Assembly: GCA_050084985.1 (NCBI GenBank)
Contig: JBITNC010000001.1
Coordinates: forward strand, 6,696,001 to 6,760,000
Length of the DNA stretch: 64,000 nucleotides
Source: Nageia nagi
Taxonomy: Eukaryota > Pinophyta
Reading direction: 5' to 3'
Under the pieces are notes generated by a model. It did not search any database, had not been told where the DNA came from, and saw nothing but the letters and a program-made list of their open reading frames with translations. How positions within the stretch are numbered: position 1 is the stretch's first letter; each line of letters opens with the position of its first letter. The position numbers and the translations under genes were made by a program. Shown piece after piece: positions 22,951 to 35,142 of this stretch.

Positions 22951-23517
22951 TTGGCTGCTAACAATTATCTAGATAGAACTTCATATCAATAGTTCAAATA
23001 ATAAGATGCATTGTAAGTTAAAATAAAATAAGGGAGTGCAATTGGACTAAACGAGCATATTAGTTTGTTAATTTCAAGATGGAATTAATTATGTCTAAAA
23101 TCACTCTAGAGCTGAGAAATAATGCACAAAGGAGCAGATTGACTCGCAAATCACATGAGATCACATTATCAGACGGGTGGAGTTCGACCTTCTACAATGC
23201 ATGAGCATGTCAACTCAAAATTGCATTATTAAATTTGCTCACGCAAGTAAGGTGTCTTGCAAATTTCGGGAAAAAATTATAATATTTTTATTTGAAGAAG
23301 TTACCAACTGTGAAGTTGTAATAGGCGATAAGTGTTTTCATGTAATATTCCAGCAGAGAGAAATGTTGACAGCCTGTGAGATACTTGTAAGCGATTTATG
23401 CTTGGAAATTTCAATAAGATTTCTTGTTTATCTTTTTGATTAATTTTTGTATTTAATAGAATTTTTGGGTTGCTAGGCAGGGTTCTTTTTCATTGGCATA
23501 CACACATAGATTGCATC
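22951..23517 (+). repeat. Possible 5' LTR of the gypsy element that follows
   Basis: No gene is seen. The right edge runs into a primer-binding-site-like TTGGTACTAGAGC at 23,520-23,532, so some or all of this AT-rich stretch is probably the preceding LTR. No second copy was found for comparison and the left edge is unknown. The 88-codon open frame at 23,177-23,443 resembles no known protein. Confidence 0.35.
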
Positions 23518-24475
23518 AAATTGGTACTAGAGCTTAGTTTTGAGGATATGGTACAGATAGGAAGACCATAGGCACATAGAAATGTAGCTTTAGCAAAAAT
23601 GTTAAGAGGGATCATCCCAAGATTGGATGTATTTGAGATTTCTTAAAGGAGAGTTGTTCATATTGAAGATGTTGGTGATAGTGAAGAGGAGATTGATAAT
23701 TTAAGTACTTGCCTTCAAGATCAAAGGAGAAGAATTGAAACAATGGCTAATTCAAGTAATTTTCAACATAAAAAGTAAGCCAAAGTTAGATACTTCCAAT
23801 TTTAATGGAAGTTTTAACTCAAAAGAGTTAATAGATTGAATAATGGACATGGAATTTTTTTTATTATTATTATGAATCTATGGTGAACCCAAAGTGGGTC
23901 AAATTTGCATGAGCACGAATGAAAGGACATGCATTGATTCGTTACAATTATGTCGAAATGGAAAGACAACAAGAGGGCAAGGATATAATTCAATATTGGT
24001 AAAGGTTAATTCTCAAATTGAAATCTAAATTTTTCCTTGTTAATTATCAAATTGAGTTGTTAGGAAAACTTTAAAATTTCAAGCAAGAGTTGGAAGTGAG
24101 AATATGTAGAAAAATTCTATAAATTAATTTTAAGAGCAAACCATATTGATGATAATGAGGAAAATGTGGCAAGATACATCAATGGGCTAGGGTTGTCAAT
24201 ACAAGATGAAATTGGTAAAATTCTGATAAAAAAGTTGAAGCGACATATCCTTATGCACTCAAAGGTAGAAGAGAAGTTGGTCCACAAGCAACAAAATAAT
24301 TCTAGAAGGAGATTACGATCCACAAGAGAAAGAGGGCAATCAAATGGTGGAAATGGGTAGTAAGCTTGTGATGGAGAGGAGTGCTTTTCACAAATGAATA
24401 GTTTCAATCAAAGCACTCGAGGAACGTGTGAATCATCAGAAGGAAGATATGGTTTCCATGGAGGAAGGGTGTTGA
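23518..24475 (+). pseudogene. Gypsy gag fragment (retrotransposon capsid)
   Basis: A primer site at 23,520 is followed by a broken gag reading frame. DTSNFNGSF near 23,790 is the usual start of the capsid region. KLKSKFFLVNYQIELLRKL near 24,015-24,075, YKLILRANHIDDNEENVARY near 24,118-24,175 and INGLGLSIQDEI after it are classic features of the Ty3/gypsy gag domain, which packages the RNA. The longest clean piece, 24,166-24,360, ends in an Arg/Asn-rich tail before where a zinc knuckle would be expected. The frame breaks at several stops and a T-rich insertion near 23,860. Pol is absent: sequence similarity ends near 24,475, where another repeat begins. Confidence 0.75.
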
Positions 24476-25812
24476 CACCTAAAATGGAAACACTTTTTTG
24501 TTTTATATGTTTTAAAATAAATTATTATATATATGCTTTATTTTGATATTATTTATGATATATTATTATTTTATGTTGATATGCATGTTGTCTCATGTTA
24601 TTTCCTTTTTTGTGATACACGGATTAAAGGAGCACTAAGAGAGCTAGATGAGAATTGTCTATATAAGGAGATGTACATATGAGATGACTATCAAATCTTT
24701 GTCTTGATAGCTTTCGCACACTTTTTGTGATCTATATCTCTAGATACCATCTATCAAGATTTGAGATTTTATTGTCACAAATAATATTATCCATCTTTCA
24801 CCATTGTTTTCTAGTTTAGGCTTGTGATCCGTAATAGATAGACAAACTATGACTATTGTGAATAATTACAAATTTTAGAATTGGATGAAGTATGTAATTT
24901 CAGTGCAAATGCAACTAACTATGAAAAAATAATAGTACAATCAGCAAACCATTCACACAAAATGTGATAAGATTTACGATGAAAAACCCTCAATGTGGGG
25001 AAAAAAACATCGTTGAAGAACTCACTAGCTTTATTGATGACTCAAAATGGAGTTACAATCTTGGAAGGATTATAATGTGTTGGTACTGCAATAAACAACC
25101 AATACAACTAAGAAGAATCTCCCAACAATCTATAATGAACCTCCAAAATCATCATTCTACTCTCTTCAACTATCCTTTAGTACCTCTTCATTCATCCTTC
25201 ATTACCCTTAAAATGATGTGCAAACTTGTATTATAGACCTTAAAATGGCTCTTGAATTTCTACCTACCTAGACTCTGGGCCTTCCACCTTCTGACTTTTG
25301 AGCTTCATGTGACCTTTCGACTACCCATCGACATTTCTAGAGACAAATGATAGCATTTCTTTAAACACATCCCATTAGGTCAAAAGTAGTCATACTATAT
25401 CTCATTGGATAAATCTTTTCAAGAGATTTTCAATTGTATATAGTATACCTCAATCAAAGTTCAAGATCAAAAGTTACGAATATTTTATTGAACCAATTAT
25501 AGAATGTCGTCAAACCAGTTACAAACATGTCACTGGGTCAACAATAATGCAACATGTTGTATCAACAATATTGTGGATTATTGTTAATAGGCCAACAACA
25601 TCGCGAGTTATAATTGGCCCAACACCAATTGCTTCTTGTTGTTGGCTTGATAGCATAAGACCTTGTGTCGATTTGGTTGCAAAGGATCTTGGGTGTCGAA
25701 CCAATATCAAAGGATCTTGGGTGATGAACTGGTTGCAAAGGATTTGATATCAAACCAATTGCACAAATTTGATTGTATAATAAAACCCAAAAATGAAGTC
25801 ATATTATTAAAA
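24476..25812. other. Unassigned repeat-like DNA
   Basis: No coding region. The left edge reads TGTTGACACC, a plausible LTR start. At 24,978-25,015 the stretch 'gatgaaaaaccctcaatgtg' resembles the inner ends of some plant copia LTRs. Near 25,670-25,750 the phrase 'ggttgcaaaggat(ct)t' recurs as short interspersed repeats. The element could not be classified. Confidence 0.35.
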
Positions 25813-26010
25813 TATTATAATAAAATATACATTAACACATTAGGTATCTAAATAATGAAAGATAAATAAGTATTATTTACTATTGTATTATCTCACTTTA
25901 ATATTTAGGGTTTCTCATATGGAATCCCTTATTGTATGGGAAATGTAATTCTGACTATACTTGTATTAAAACTCCTCATATTAATGGATTTTTATGAATT
26001 AATTCTCTTG
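25813..26010 (+). repeat. Copia-2 5' LTR
   Basis: It shares 'ttatctcactttaatattta' at 25,887 and 'cttgtattaaaactcctc' at 25,960 with the 3' copy (31,553 and 31,622). Its first bases are TATTATAATA where TGTTAGAATA would be canonical. End points are accurate to a few bases. Confidence 0.7.
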
Positions 26011-27479
26011 CTCCATCTGCTTTTGGATGATGGGAGATGGAAAAACAATTGAATTAAAGACTCTTGTTTTCTTGCATCAAGTCTCTCATCTGAAATGATT
26101 GTTGCATTGAAAGCTTGAGAGAGATTTACAAAGGAATGCCCAGCACTCTTGCAAAAGTTGTAGAGAGAAACTCCCTGACTACCAATAAATCTGAGGAGAA
26201 GATTGATGAGTTGTATTTGTTTGAGCAATCATTGTGAAGAAATCTGTTTAAAAATGTGGAGAATAATGTGGCTTTATGAGAAATTGCCCTCCCAACCAAC
26301 AAATGTGAGCCCAGCCCTCTGTTCATTTATTAATCGCAACACACCCATCGCAGTAAACTTTTAATTGCATGGCGTGTTCCCACCTGTGACAGTCCCTCTG
26401 ATCTGCACTCATGCTCAGTAGTAATTGATGAGATTGTATGACGTGAAAACTCTTTCCTAGCGTCCAGCAACCTCACACAGCCAAGCTCGCTAGTCTCCTT
26501 GCAGCGCCCAACAAGTCCCCGTGAGAAGGGCCAATCTGCAGTCCATTAAACTTCCTAAGCATCAGCCAATGGTTTTTAATTAAACCACTCAGAAATATTT
26601 TGAAAAACAGACATAATATTTGCAAACATGGCGTTTGTAGCTAGCAAAATGTGCATTGAGCCCACGTCAAGCCCGCGCTCAGCTGGTTTGCTCATGAATT
26701 AAAAAATAAAGTTTCAAACTTAAAGGAGCAAAAATAGTTGCTTACGAGATATTGTGCCCAGCAATATAATCTTAAAAGGCAGACTTACTACATCAGCCCA
26801 GCAAAGCCACGAGGGAGAGATACTCATATTTAAAAGACACCAATATTTGCCCAGTAATATTAAAACCTTGGAGGTTATTATTTTAATTAGATTCACTTTT
26901 GAACATTGGAGAACAATAAATTTATGCTCAGCAAAACATGATTAAATTTGGAGGAGGTAATACTATTTGCAAAGCAAGTATTAAATCGGAGGAGACTTTA
27001 AATTTTTGAATATATAATTTACTAAGAGAGAGTTATGAAGGAGATAATTTAATAAAATGTGTTTAACCATTTAAATGGAAAAGTAAAAAATTATGTATAT
27101 TTTTAAAAGAGAAATCAAACTTGGATCCATACAAAACATATTCAAGTCATAATCCATTTAAGTGAAGTTTGTGGTGTATTGGCAAAATTTAAAACTTGTG
27201 TAAAGATAGTCTCAAGTTCAAATCCTCATCACTTACAAATCAATTTGAACATGTGCTTAATTTTTTTTAAGCATATAAGTTAAAAATTGAAGGTATTTTT
27301 TAATTTTTTAAGCCAATATCATTAAATTAATATCTTGAAGGACATTTATTGAAAAAAATTATGAAATTGGAGGAGATTAAAACAATTTTTTTGAAGGCAA
27401 ATCAAGACCAAATTTTTTGCACACACCAAGAGTGATTTTTTTTGCAAATCGTTGAAGAAAAAATCTTGCAGAGATAAAT
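26011..27479. other. Long noncoding stretch between copia-2 LTR and gag
   Basis: No protein recognised. The part around 26,380-26,700 is less AT-rich than its surroundings and may be a foreign insertion. The phrase 'gcccagcaa' recurs (26,756 and 26,798, with a variant near 26,930). A tRNA-like promoter pair lies at 27,168-27,230. Two overlapping minus-strand open frames (26,326-25,992) resemble no known protein. Confidence 0.35.
27160..27265 (+). repeat. Possible tRNA-derived SINE head
   Basis: TGGTGTATTGG at about 27,171 fits the RNA polymerase III A box, and AGTTCAAATCC at about 27,213 fits the B box at 10 of 11 positions with tRNA-like spacing. A T-rich run follows near 27,260. This arrangement is typical of the 5' end of plant tRNA-derived SINEs. 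No cloverleaf could be drawn, so it is not a functional tRNA gene. No second copy was seen in the window. Confidence 0.4.
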
Positions 27480-28260
27480 ATGGCCTAGATTGCCTCCAAA
27501 AGTTTGCTCCCCAACTCCTAAGTGTTTAAAGGGGACAATTATTCTACATGGAAAATGAAGATTCAAGCAATCCTTCGATTTGAAAAATTATGAGAGATTG
27601 TTACTGGCACTAAAACACGTCCAACCACAGCTCGCCAAGACTAAACTAAATATGATCAACGCAACAACAAGGTGCTCATGATCATTTTACTTGGAATCTC
27701 AAATGTCCAACCTCATGTCCATGAATGCACTAAATCCAATGATGCATGGAAGAAGTTGCAACAATTCTATGAGTCAAAGAACCTGAACCAAAATTTGCAT
27801 CTTCAAGGACAATTATACACACCAAGGTTGAAAGGTGAAGAGAAATTGGAATCATTCATTCGTCGAACTTTAGAACTCTGAACCTTCCTATAAGCAAAAG
27901 GAGAGACCATGGAAGACAAGCTCATGGTACCCATTGTACTGCGAGCATTCAAAGAGAAATTCTACACCTTTGTGACTTCCTTGAACTTTCTGGAATAAAA
28001 ACCAACCTTTGAAAAGTTGGTAAACATGTTGCAACAAGAATAAGCCTTCAATGAAACTTCTCATGAAGAGGAGCAAGCTATGATGTCAAATAAATGAGAT
28101 GATAAACCCTTCCAACAAAAAGGAAAAGGTAAAAAACCCTCAAAATCTAATGACAAGTAGAAGAAAAGTTGCATGATTTGTGGCAAGAAAAGGCATGAAT
28201 TTTGAAATTGTTGGTACAATTCTTTTACTCAAGGCTCTTCAAGCAATAAGAATCCAAAAT
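27480..28260 (+). pseudogene. Copia-2 gag with zinc knuckle
   Basis: The frame opens at ATG 27,480 and quickly reaches the copia gag start (FKGDNYSTWKMKIQAIL near 27,525), then a helical capsid region (WKKLQQFYESKNLNQNLHLQ near 27,745-27,805). At about 28,170-28,212 is a zinc knuckle with C-X2-C-X4-H-X4-C ligands, with a stop inside it. At least six in-frame stops interrupt the region while the frame is mostly preserved. Confidence 0.75.
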
Positions 28261-28399
28261 AAAAAGGGCAAAACCCTTAGAATCAGGGGGAGTGGAGATA
28301 AAGATGACCACAATGAAGACCACAATAAGCCAATATTGTAAATGATGTTGATCAAGTGACTGAAGATGTTAGTGATCTTGCTTTTGTTCATCAAGAGAA

Positions 28400-31300
28400 C
28401 CCTTTAGTCTCATCCACTTGATATGTTGATTCTGGTGCTTCCAAGAACATGATTGGCTGAAAGGATTGGTTTGCTTCCTTGGATGACAATGCAAATCCTA
28501 GTCAAGTTAGATTGGGCGATGACACATACCATGACATTGAAGGCAAGGGTGATGTTTATGTTCGACTTGGAAAGAACAACTGTTAGATCAAAGAGGTCTT
28601 GTATGTTCCAAGGCTCACGAAGAACCTCATGTTAGTTAGTCAGATGCTGGACAACAATATGAAGGTGGAGTTTGATATTGTAAAAGGAAAAAAGGTTTGC
28701 TTCATTCGTGACAAATCCAAAGGATGCCAAATAGTAGTAAAAGAAAATGGAGTTGAGAGAATATTTTTGCTTGATGTTGTAGCTTCCAAAATTAGGCACT
28801 CAATGTTCATGTCATAGATGTGACCATTATTTGGCTCCATAGATTTGAACATATGAATTCAAACTACCTAATCACTCTGCAAAAGAAGGATATGGTACAT
28901 GGTCTTCCATCTTTTAGTTCTACTAATGTTTGGTTTACTTGCATAGCAAAAAAACAACACAAAATTCCATTCGATGATAGCACAAATCGTGTTGAAGGAC
29001 CTCTTGATGTGATCCATACCGTGGACCAATTTGGGCTAGTTTTTTTGCCTCAAATAATTCTTGTTATTTATTAATGACTGCTCTAGAAAAATGTGGGTGT
29101 ATTTCCTAAAGACAAAGGACCAAACATTTTCCTACTTTAAGGAATTCAAGGCACTTTTGGAGAAACAAAATTTTCATCACATTCATGTTCTTCACTCAGA
29201 TTAAGGGGGAGAATACTTAGCAAATGAGTTTTCTACATTCTTGAAGCAACATGGATTTTGATGATAGTTAAACACATCTTACACACCATAGAAAAATGGA
29301 GTTTGTGAAAGGAGAAATTAAACCATTATGGAAATGGCAAGAAGCATGTTGAAATATGCAAAACTAAATGGAATTTTTTAGGCTGAAGTAATGAATGCTA
29401 TTGTATATCTGTTGAATAGGGTACCTATAAAAGCTCTTGATGGGATGACCCCTGAAGAAGCATGGTTAGGATAGTGACCAAATATCTGACATCTTTAAGT
29501 GTTTGGTTGTATTGCCTGCATGCACATTCCTAAGGAGCCCAGGAAGAAGATTGATGAAAAATAAAAGAGGTGCATTCTTCTCAAGTACAATAGTGAATCC
29601 AAATCCTATAAAATAATGGATCCTATTACTCAAAATACTTATATTAGCAAAGATGTAATCTTTGATGAGACTAGTGAATCTTCAACTAGTCCACTTACAG
29701 AGGTACCTGAACTGGAAAATGATCCTGTAATCAATTATGATGATGAAGATGATGATAGAGAAGCTTTTGTTGTAAATTTTCCACCTATAAATGTCAAAAT
29801 ACCTAAGTAGTGCCAAAAGATTTTGCAAGATTCCAACTTAAGTGCTCCACTAGACACTTCTAGCTCTAGACCAAGGACACAAAGCATGAATCATGAGGAA
29901 GTGAATTTGGCACTAATGAGCATAATTGTGAATACACTTGAACCTAAACGGTTCATGAAGCTATTGAGCTCCCACATTGAAAGTCAGCCATGCAAGTTGA
30001 ATATGATGCAAGATGAAAAATGGTACATGGAAGTTGGTAGATCTTACACCAAGAAAAAATGCCATTGGATGCAAATGGGTGTTCAAAACCAAGTACAAAG
30101 CTAATGGGAAACTCGATAAGCACAAGGCCCTTCTTGTTGCCAAAGGTTATGCTCAAAAGGAAGGTATTGACTATGAGGATACTTTTTCTTCCATAGCCAA
30201 GATGAAGACCATCAGAATTTATTTCGCAATGGTAGCAAAATTTGGTTGGAAATTCCATCAAATGGATGTGAAGAATGCCTTCTTAAATGGATACTTAGAA
30301 GAAGAAGTCTACATGTAGTAACCTAAAGGATTTGTGATTGATCTAGGGAAAAGAAAAGTGTGTAGATTAATCAAGTCTCTGTATGGCTTGAAACAGGCTC
30401 TACAAGCTTGGTACATGAAAATTGATTCCCATATACTACAACATAACTTAAATAAGATTCCATATGATCCTAAATCTACCTTCGACAACATGGGGGGATA
30501 CTATCATAGTTATAGTATATGTCAATAATCTGGTTATCACATGAAGCATTGAGGATTTGATCACATTTTGCAAAGATGACCTCAAAATATCATTCAACAT
30601 GATCAACCTTAGTTTACTTCACTATTTCCTTGGAGGTCTGGTAGATGCAAGACCAAATATTTGTTTTACATATGAAGTACACCAAGAAGTTATTGGAGAA
30701 ATTCAAGATGACAAAGTGTGAATCAATGAACATGCCAATTGAACATGGTTTACATTTTTCATGCCATGATTATTCTCCATTGGTAAATGCAAGTCTCTAC
30801 TGTTAGTTAATTGAAGAATTAATTTACCTGGCATACACCATGCCATATGTTTACTATACCATCAGTTATCTTTCATGATTTATGCATGAACCAAAGAAGG
30901 CTTATTGGACTACGATAAAGCATGTTCTAAGATACATCTGTGGCATTGATAATTATGGCCTAGAGTACAAGAAGAATGATAAGTTCATCTTCTTTGGATA
31001 CACAAATGCAAATTATGGAGGATCCTTGAATGATAGAGATTAATAAAAAGATATGTGTTCTTCCTTGGATCTGGACCAATTTCATGGGGTAGCAAGAAGC
31101 AAAGCATCACATCCAAGTATACCATAGAATCAAAATACAATGTTGCTGATGATGCTATTTGTGGAGTTGTATGATTATGTCATATTTTGACAAACATTAG
31201 AATTCTATAGAAGTAATCTACTATTCTACATTGGGACAATCAAGGTGTATTGAAACTAGTTCAAAATCCTTATTTTCATGAGCGCACCAAACAAATTGAG

Positions 31301-31440
31301 TTACTAGTGCACTTCATTCGAGATCATGTTTCATTACACAACATCCAACTCCACTACATTTCTATGAAAAAGTAAATTACATATGTCTTCACCAAATCTC
31401 TAGATAGTGGAAGGTTTGAATACTTTTGGAGCTTCCTCTT
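28400..31440 (+). pseudogene. Copia-2 pol: protease, integrase, reverse transcriptase, RNase H
   Basis: Protease: DSGASKNM at about 28,427. Integrase: the zinc domain near 28,835-28,970 has lost its expected first cysteine (VWFTCIAKKQH). A strand-transfer core follows to about 29,400, with stops, including one in the TPQQNG motif (29,290). RISKDVIF-type end sequence lies near 29,640. Reverse transcriptase: CKWVFKTKYKANGKLDKHKA near 30,073, QMDVKNAFLNGYLEEE at about 30,258, with a stop after VYM; the region where the YVDD motif should be (about 30,515) is out of frame. RNase H remnants extend to about 31,400. A weak purine tract precedes the 3' LTR. Confidence 0.82.
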
Positions 31441-31473
31441 ATGTCCTTTGAAGCCCTAATGTATTATGGAGGG

Positions 31474-31676
31474 TATTAGAATAAATAATATATTAGGACA
31501 TTAGGTATGTAAATAATGTAAGGTAAATAATACACTAATTAGTATTGTATTATCTCACTTTAATATTTAGGGTTTCTCATATGGAGTCCATTATTGTACG
31601 GGAATGTAACTCTTGATAATACTTGTATTTAAACTTCTCTTCACATTAATGGAAATATCTCTCTCATTAATTTCCA
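31474..31676 (+). repeat. Copia-2 3' LTR
   Basis: It starts TATTAGAATAAATAATATAT directly after ATGGAGGG and ends in TTTCCA. It matches the 5' LTR with scattered differences. Confidence 0.7.
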
Positions 31677-31884
31677 ATATAAAACAACTCCACCAAGATA
31701 TCTACTTATTAACCATGATGATTAAAGTTTTAGCACTATTACATTTTAGCGATTTTGCATCATACAATGTGTCAATCCATAGTCTTATTAAAAAAAAAAA
31801 ATTACAAAAATCTTGATGCATTAATTGATGCTAAGGTTACTATATAAAAAAGCATCATTCAAAGCATCAAGTAATGAGTCAAAG

Positions 31885-32480
31885 AATGCATGACTCTTTA
31901 TACGTCATGTATGCATCAACATGAAAGGAATGAGGATTTGCATCTTGTCAAACAATTCATCTGTATTCTCTATGCTTCCATATTTTGCATATATGTCTAA
32001 CAGGGTACTCACAACCATAACATTCGATAAAAAATTTATTTTAAAGAGTATTTGATGTATGTATAAACCCTTTTACAAATATCTCATTTTGGTGCATGCT
32101 TTGAGGATGTTGGGAAAGGTGAATTCATTTGGTTGGACTATTTTTGGTGTTTATTGCATTTGTTAAAATAGTTTCAATATTTTTTGAGGAAAGTTGTATC
32201 TTTGGTAACTCAAAATTATCATATTCCATGAGCATACAGTAAAAAACTTCATGGGCATCCACCAAACTTTGAGGACCTCCTCTACCAAACTTCGTGGGTG
32301 GTTGAAGCATGCAATCCACATTTTTCTTACCATAAAATGCATATACACACTACTATCTACATTCTCCAACCTATCTTCAACTCTTGCAAACCTATATCAC
32401 TAAAAATACAACCTTGTATCCCTAAAAATACCCTTGTAAAGGGAAAAATACCTTATTTATTCATCAATGGCATCATAACC
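31885..32480 (-). pseudogene. PPR pseudogene fragment 1
   Basis: Read on the minus strand, two or more PPR motifs are visible across frameshifts. From about 32,140 down: VQPNEFTFPNILKACTKM, then GLYIHQILFKINFLSNVMVV, then STLLDIYAKYGSIENTDELF, matching the spacing of the land-plant PLS class (organellar RNA-editing and processing factors). Further upstream (about 32,300-32,170) SLVDAHEVFYCML and, in another frame, IILSYQRYNFPQKILKLF form the preceding motif. There are frameshifts near 32,170 and 32,230 and a stop after KMRYL. No start codon, targeting peptide or C-terminal domain is present. PPR proteins of this type act in chloroplasts or mitochondria; this copy is dead. Confidence 0.8.
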
Positions 32481-32689
32481 ACCATTAAAACTCCACCATA
32501 AATTAAGGGAATGCATCAACAGTTGATAGTGGATCATGTCATGATCTGTGAGTATGATCCTCATCTTTTTTTTTTATTCCATGTATCACTTGATGCACTA
32601 AAATGCATCAAACAATGCAACAAGTAGATTCAAAAAAATAGTTTTATCAATATTGATGTAGACATGCAAAATAATGACACATATTACGT

Positions 32690-32753
32690 CACTACATTAA
32701 AATGCAATTTTATGATGTATAATATGATGCAAAATTGGTAAAATGTAGTAGTG
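32690..32753. repeat. Small MITE-like hairpin
   Basis: The segment starts CACTACATTAAAATGCAATT and ends in ATGTAGTAGTG. The two halves are imperfect inverted repeats with a short AT-rich centre. The CACTAC ends suggest a tiny CACTA-related or other terminal-inverted-repeat remnant. It could also be chance palindromy in AT-rich DNA. Confidence 0.35.
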
Positions 32754-32829
32754 TAGTTTTTCAAAAAATGGTTTTGGACAAGATCTCCCTACTTGAGGAG
32801 CTTTTTTTTCCCTCAAAAGCTTTAATTTA

Positions 32830-33719
32830 TCATGTGAGGATATAAATCCATTACCCGATCCAAAAGTAACCATTTTTCTTTGTTCAACATTTGCCCTTTT
32901 ACATAGAGTAGCCAAAATTCTTGATCAACCTTTCTTGAAGTACACATTTTCTTATCAAACATTACATCTTTTGTTGCCTCTTCAGAAGTTGATGAAACTA
33001 AATCACCCAATGTTGCAAAACAAAAGTATCTTATTAACAATCTAACAATGAAGGCTCAAATAGTTTGAGGTTCTCCACATTAATGATATAATACATTTAC
33101 GTGTAATTAGGCAAGTTGATATTGAATACATTTCCCCCATACTTGTCCATAATGTGAAATGGTCCATGTCATATAGGTTTCAACTTCTTACTAACTCCTT
33201 AAAGCCTCTCCTTAGCCAAATGCAACCATACCATATATTCAATTTGAAATTGATGTAGAATTATATGTTTATAATTTTATACCATTAATTAAAGGTATTC
33301 CTTGATGCTCCTGGTATTGTTTTTGAGTCTTCTAAATAAGCTAAATTTGTTGAATGAACTTAAGATCCTTACTACCTTCAAGCTTACTACTCCGTACTAC
33401 ATTTGAACTACTTGGAAAACTCCATCAAAAGGTGAATGTGATAGAAAATCATAATATACCTTGAATAATGATAATTGGGTATATGAATGAAAAGTCTTCT
33501 TGTATTAATATTGCACATAAGAAAAATTTTCATCCCAAGTATTTGGCCTCTAATGATTAAAATTAGGCAATCTAAAATTCACAAATAAATTTTGAAAGAA
33601 CAAAGTAGCTTCTTTAGTTGTAAAAATATTCCTACATGGGATCATGATAACCATCTTGCTAAACTTATCAACTATCACATACAAGTAGTCATTCCTCTTG
33701 CAAATAGTAGGCAATTCAC
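32830..33719 (-). pseudogene. Gypsy integrase and chromodomain-like fragment
   Basis: Minus-strand remnant of a Ty3/gypsy pol 3' end. The integrase core starts at NDYLYVIVDKFSKMVIMIPC (about 33,690-33,631). The C-terminal part shows KPIxHGPFHIMDKYGGNVF near 33,185-33,120 and NVENLKLFEP near 33,075. It is followed in another frame by a segment (33,040-32,822) whose EFWLLYVKGQ and KEKWLL resemble a chromodomain, as in chromovirus integrases that target heterochromatin. The upstream end is cut off exactly at the CACTA terminus at 33,720. Much of the core between about 33,550 and 33,190 is too decayed to read. Confidence 0.65.
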
Positions 33720-33960
33720 CACTACACCAAAAAAGGACATTTGGCAATAATAATAGAATAATATTTTTATGAGTCTTTAACTATTGTAATAAACCCTAAG
33801 AGGGTGGTTTAAAGCTTATTTAAAAAATATAATAGTAAAAATATTTATGATAGTTAAAAAATTTACAATGGTTTTAAACTGTTGTTAAAAATTACAAAAA
33901 AAATTCACGAAGGCATTAAGCTGCAATAGTTGGAAAACAAAAATGGAAATGGGGGGGGGC
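33720..33960 (+). mobile_element. CACTA transposon terminus
   Basis: CACTACACCAAAAAAGG (33,720-33,736) is a textbook CACTA (En/Spm) terminal inverted repeat. It interrupts a gypsy integrase frame on its left. The next 200 bases carry short iterated subterminal-type sequences around 'ggttttaaact' and 'atagttaaaaa'. The opposite terminus (its reverse complement) was not found in the window. A transposase fragment of the same superfamily lies at 48,140-48,500. Confidence 0.65.
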
Positions 33961-34080
33961 ACATATTCCCCATTTCCAAATACTTTAAATCCATTTTCAG
34001 ATATTTCAAAATCCATTTCCAAACATTTAAAATCCATTCCCAAACATTTCAAAGCCATTTATGAACATTTTGAAGCTAAA
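33951..34080 (+). repeat. G9 run and five-copy 21-23 bp minisatellite
   Basis: A run of nine G (33,951-33,959) is followed from about 33,970 by five head-to-tail units beginning CCATT(T/C) and ending (T/A)AA(A)(T/G), of the form 'ccatttccaaacatttaaaat'. Noncoding. Confidence 0.75.
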
Positions 34081-34189
34081 CATTTGAGTAAGGTCAGATG
34101 AGAGCAACTATAAGGTAATGATCTTGGAAACATCTAGGTATAAGTTCTTAATTTCTCTATCTTATATGAATGTTAAATAAAAAAAGGAT

Positions 34190-35137
34190 TTGTTGCTACC
34201 AAATTTTGTATTCCTACATTCTTATGTGATTTACAAGCACCAAGAAGACACATCCACATACCCAATCAGGTTTTATGGATATTTTTGCAAATAAGTTCAA
34301 TAATGCATGTATACTGATTCATCTTAGGAATAACACAATAAGATTTGCTCTTGCTATTAGGGTTAGGTACCAATTTATTCATATGAAGCTTATGCTATTA
34401 GGGTTCATTCCCAAGCATTTTGTTAGATGAAAGAGTTTAAGGGCATTTTTGTTGTTGCCCTAAATCTTATCCTCCAATTATTCAAACTAAATAATTTTTA
34501 GGCCCTTTTTAATGTTTTTATTTCATAAATATCTTATGAACATTATAATCTATGAAACTATTTCTTGTATTTTCTACATTTTGCATCCATGTCTATCAAG
34601 GTATTTAAAACTACAACATTAAAATGAAAAATCATTTTTAAATACTCTTTGATGGATGTCCATACCTTCTGAAACTCCCATGGTGGCACATATTGGAAGA
34701 AAGTTGGAAAAGATTGTAGAGTTTGGTTTTGCACCTAATAATTACATCTTCTTAATTGTATCTATAACCTTTTTAGAAAACCCATTGTATGCATATCCTA
34801 CAATCATTGCAATTCATGAGACTACAACTAGATGAAGCATTTTGTTATACAATTCATGAGCCCTTTCAATGTATCCACTTTGTGCATACCTTGAGATCAT
34901 TGCATTACATGAAGTTATTTCTACATCATGCATCTTTTCAAATTATTCTTGTACCCTATGCATTCTTCTTGCATCATAAAAAGGTAAATAATGCATGTAT
35001 AATGATTCATACCCATGAATAATACAATAAGAGTGGTTCATTTTACTAAAGTATTTATCACCCTTCACTAGACCTAGATGGTTGCAAGTAAGGAGAACAT
35101 ATCCTAACTTTATACTATAAGGGTTGGTTCCCAAGTA
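34190..35137 (-). pseudogene. PPR pseudogene, left part (split by copia-3)
   Basis: On the minus strand, starting at the copia-3 insertion point: KYLGTNPYSIKLGYVLLTCN then HLGLVKGDKYFSKM, the usual end of the PPR region leading into the E domain; CNAMISRYAQSGYIERAHEL near 34,900; AMIVGYAYNGFSKK near 34,815; FLPICATMGVSEGMDIHQRV near 34,700; and near 34,330-34,200 a second E-type segment with NQYTCIIELI and WMCLLGACKSHKNV. Several stops and frameshifts are present. E domains mark PLS-class PPR proteins used in organellar C-to-U editing. The first motif continues the sequence that ends at 47,378, showing one gene was split. Confidence 0.85.
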
Positions 35138-35142
35138 CTTCA

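Larger units (their letters stand above)
25813..31676 (+). mobile_element. Copia-2: Ty1/copia retrotransposon with short LTRs, decayed
   Basis: A dead Ty1/copia element bounded by two short LTRs of about 200 bp. Coding order is gag, protease, integrase, reverse transcriptase, RNase H. It differs from the other copia elements here in LTR size and protein sequence, so it is a separate lineage. Between the 5' LTR and gag lie about 1.47 kb of unexplained sequence, possibly an insertion. No clear target duplication was found. The frame is broken throughout. Confidence 0.8.

Noticed and set aside
25992-26326. Minus-strand frames that look partly protein-like
   Set aside because: Two overlapping frames with different translations and no recognisable motif; probably noncoding sequence adjacent to the copia-2 LTR.
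27168-27240. Functional tRNA gene
   Set aside because: Promoter boxes match but acceptor and anticodon stems cannot be formed; reported only as SINE-like.
29953-30261. 102-codon minus-strand frame opposite copia-2 reverse transcriptase
   Set aside because: A mirror of the real plus-strand coding sequence; no independent similarity.
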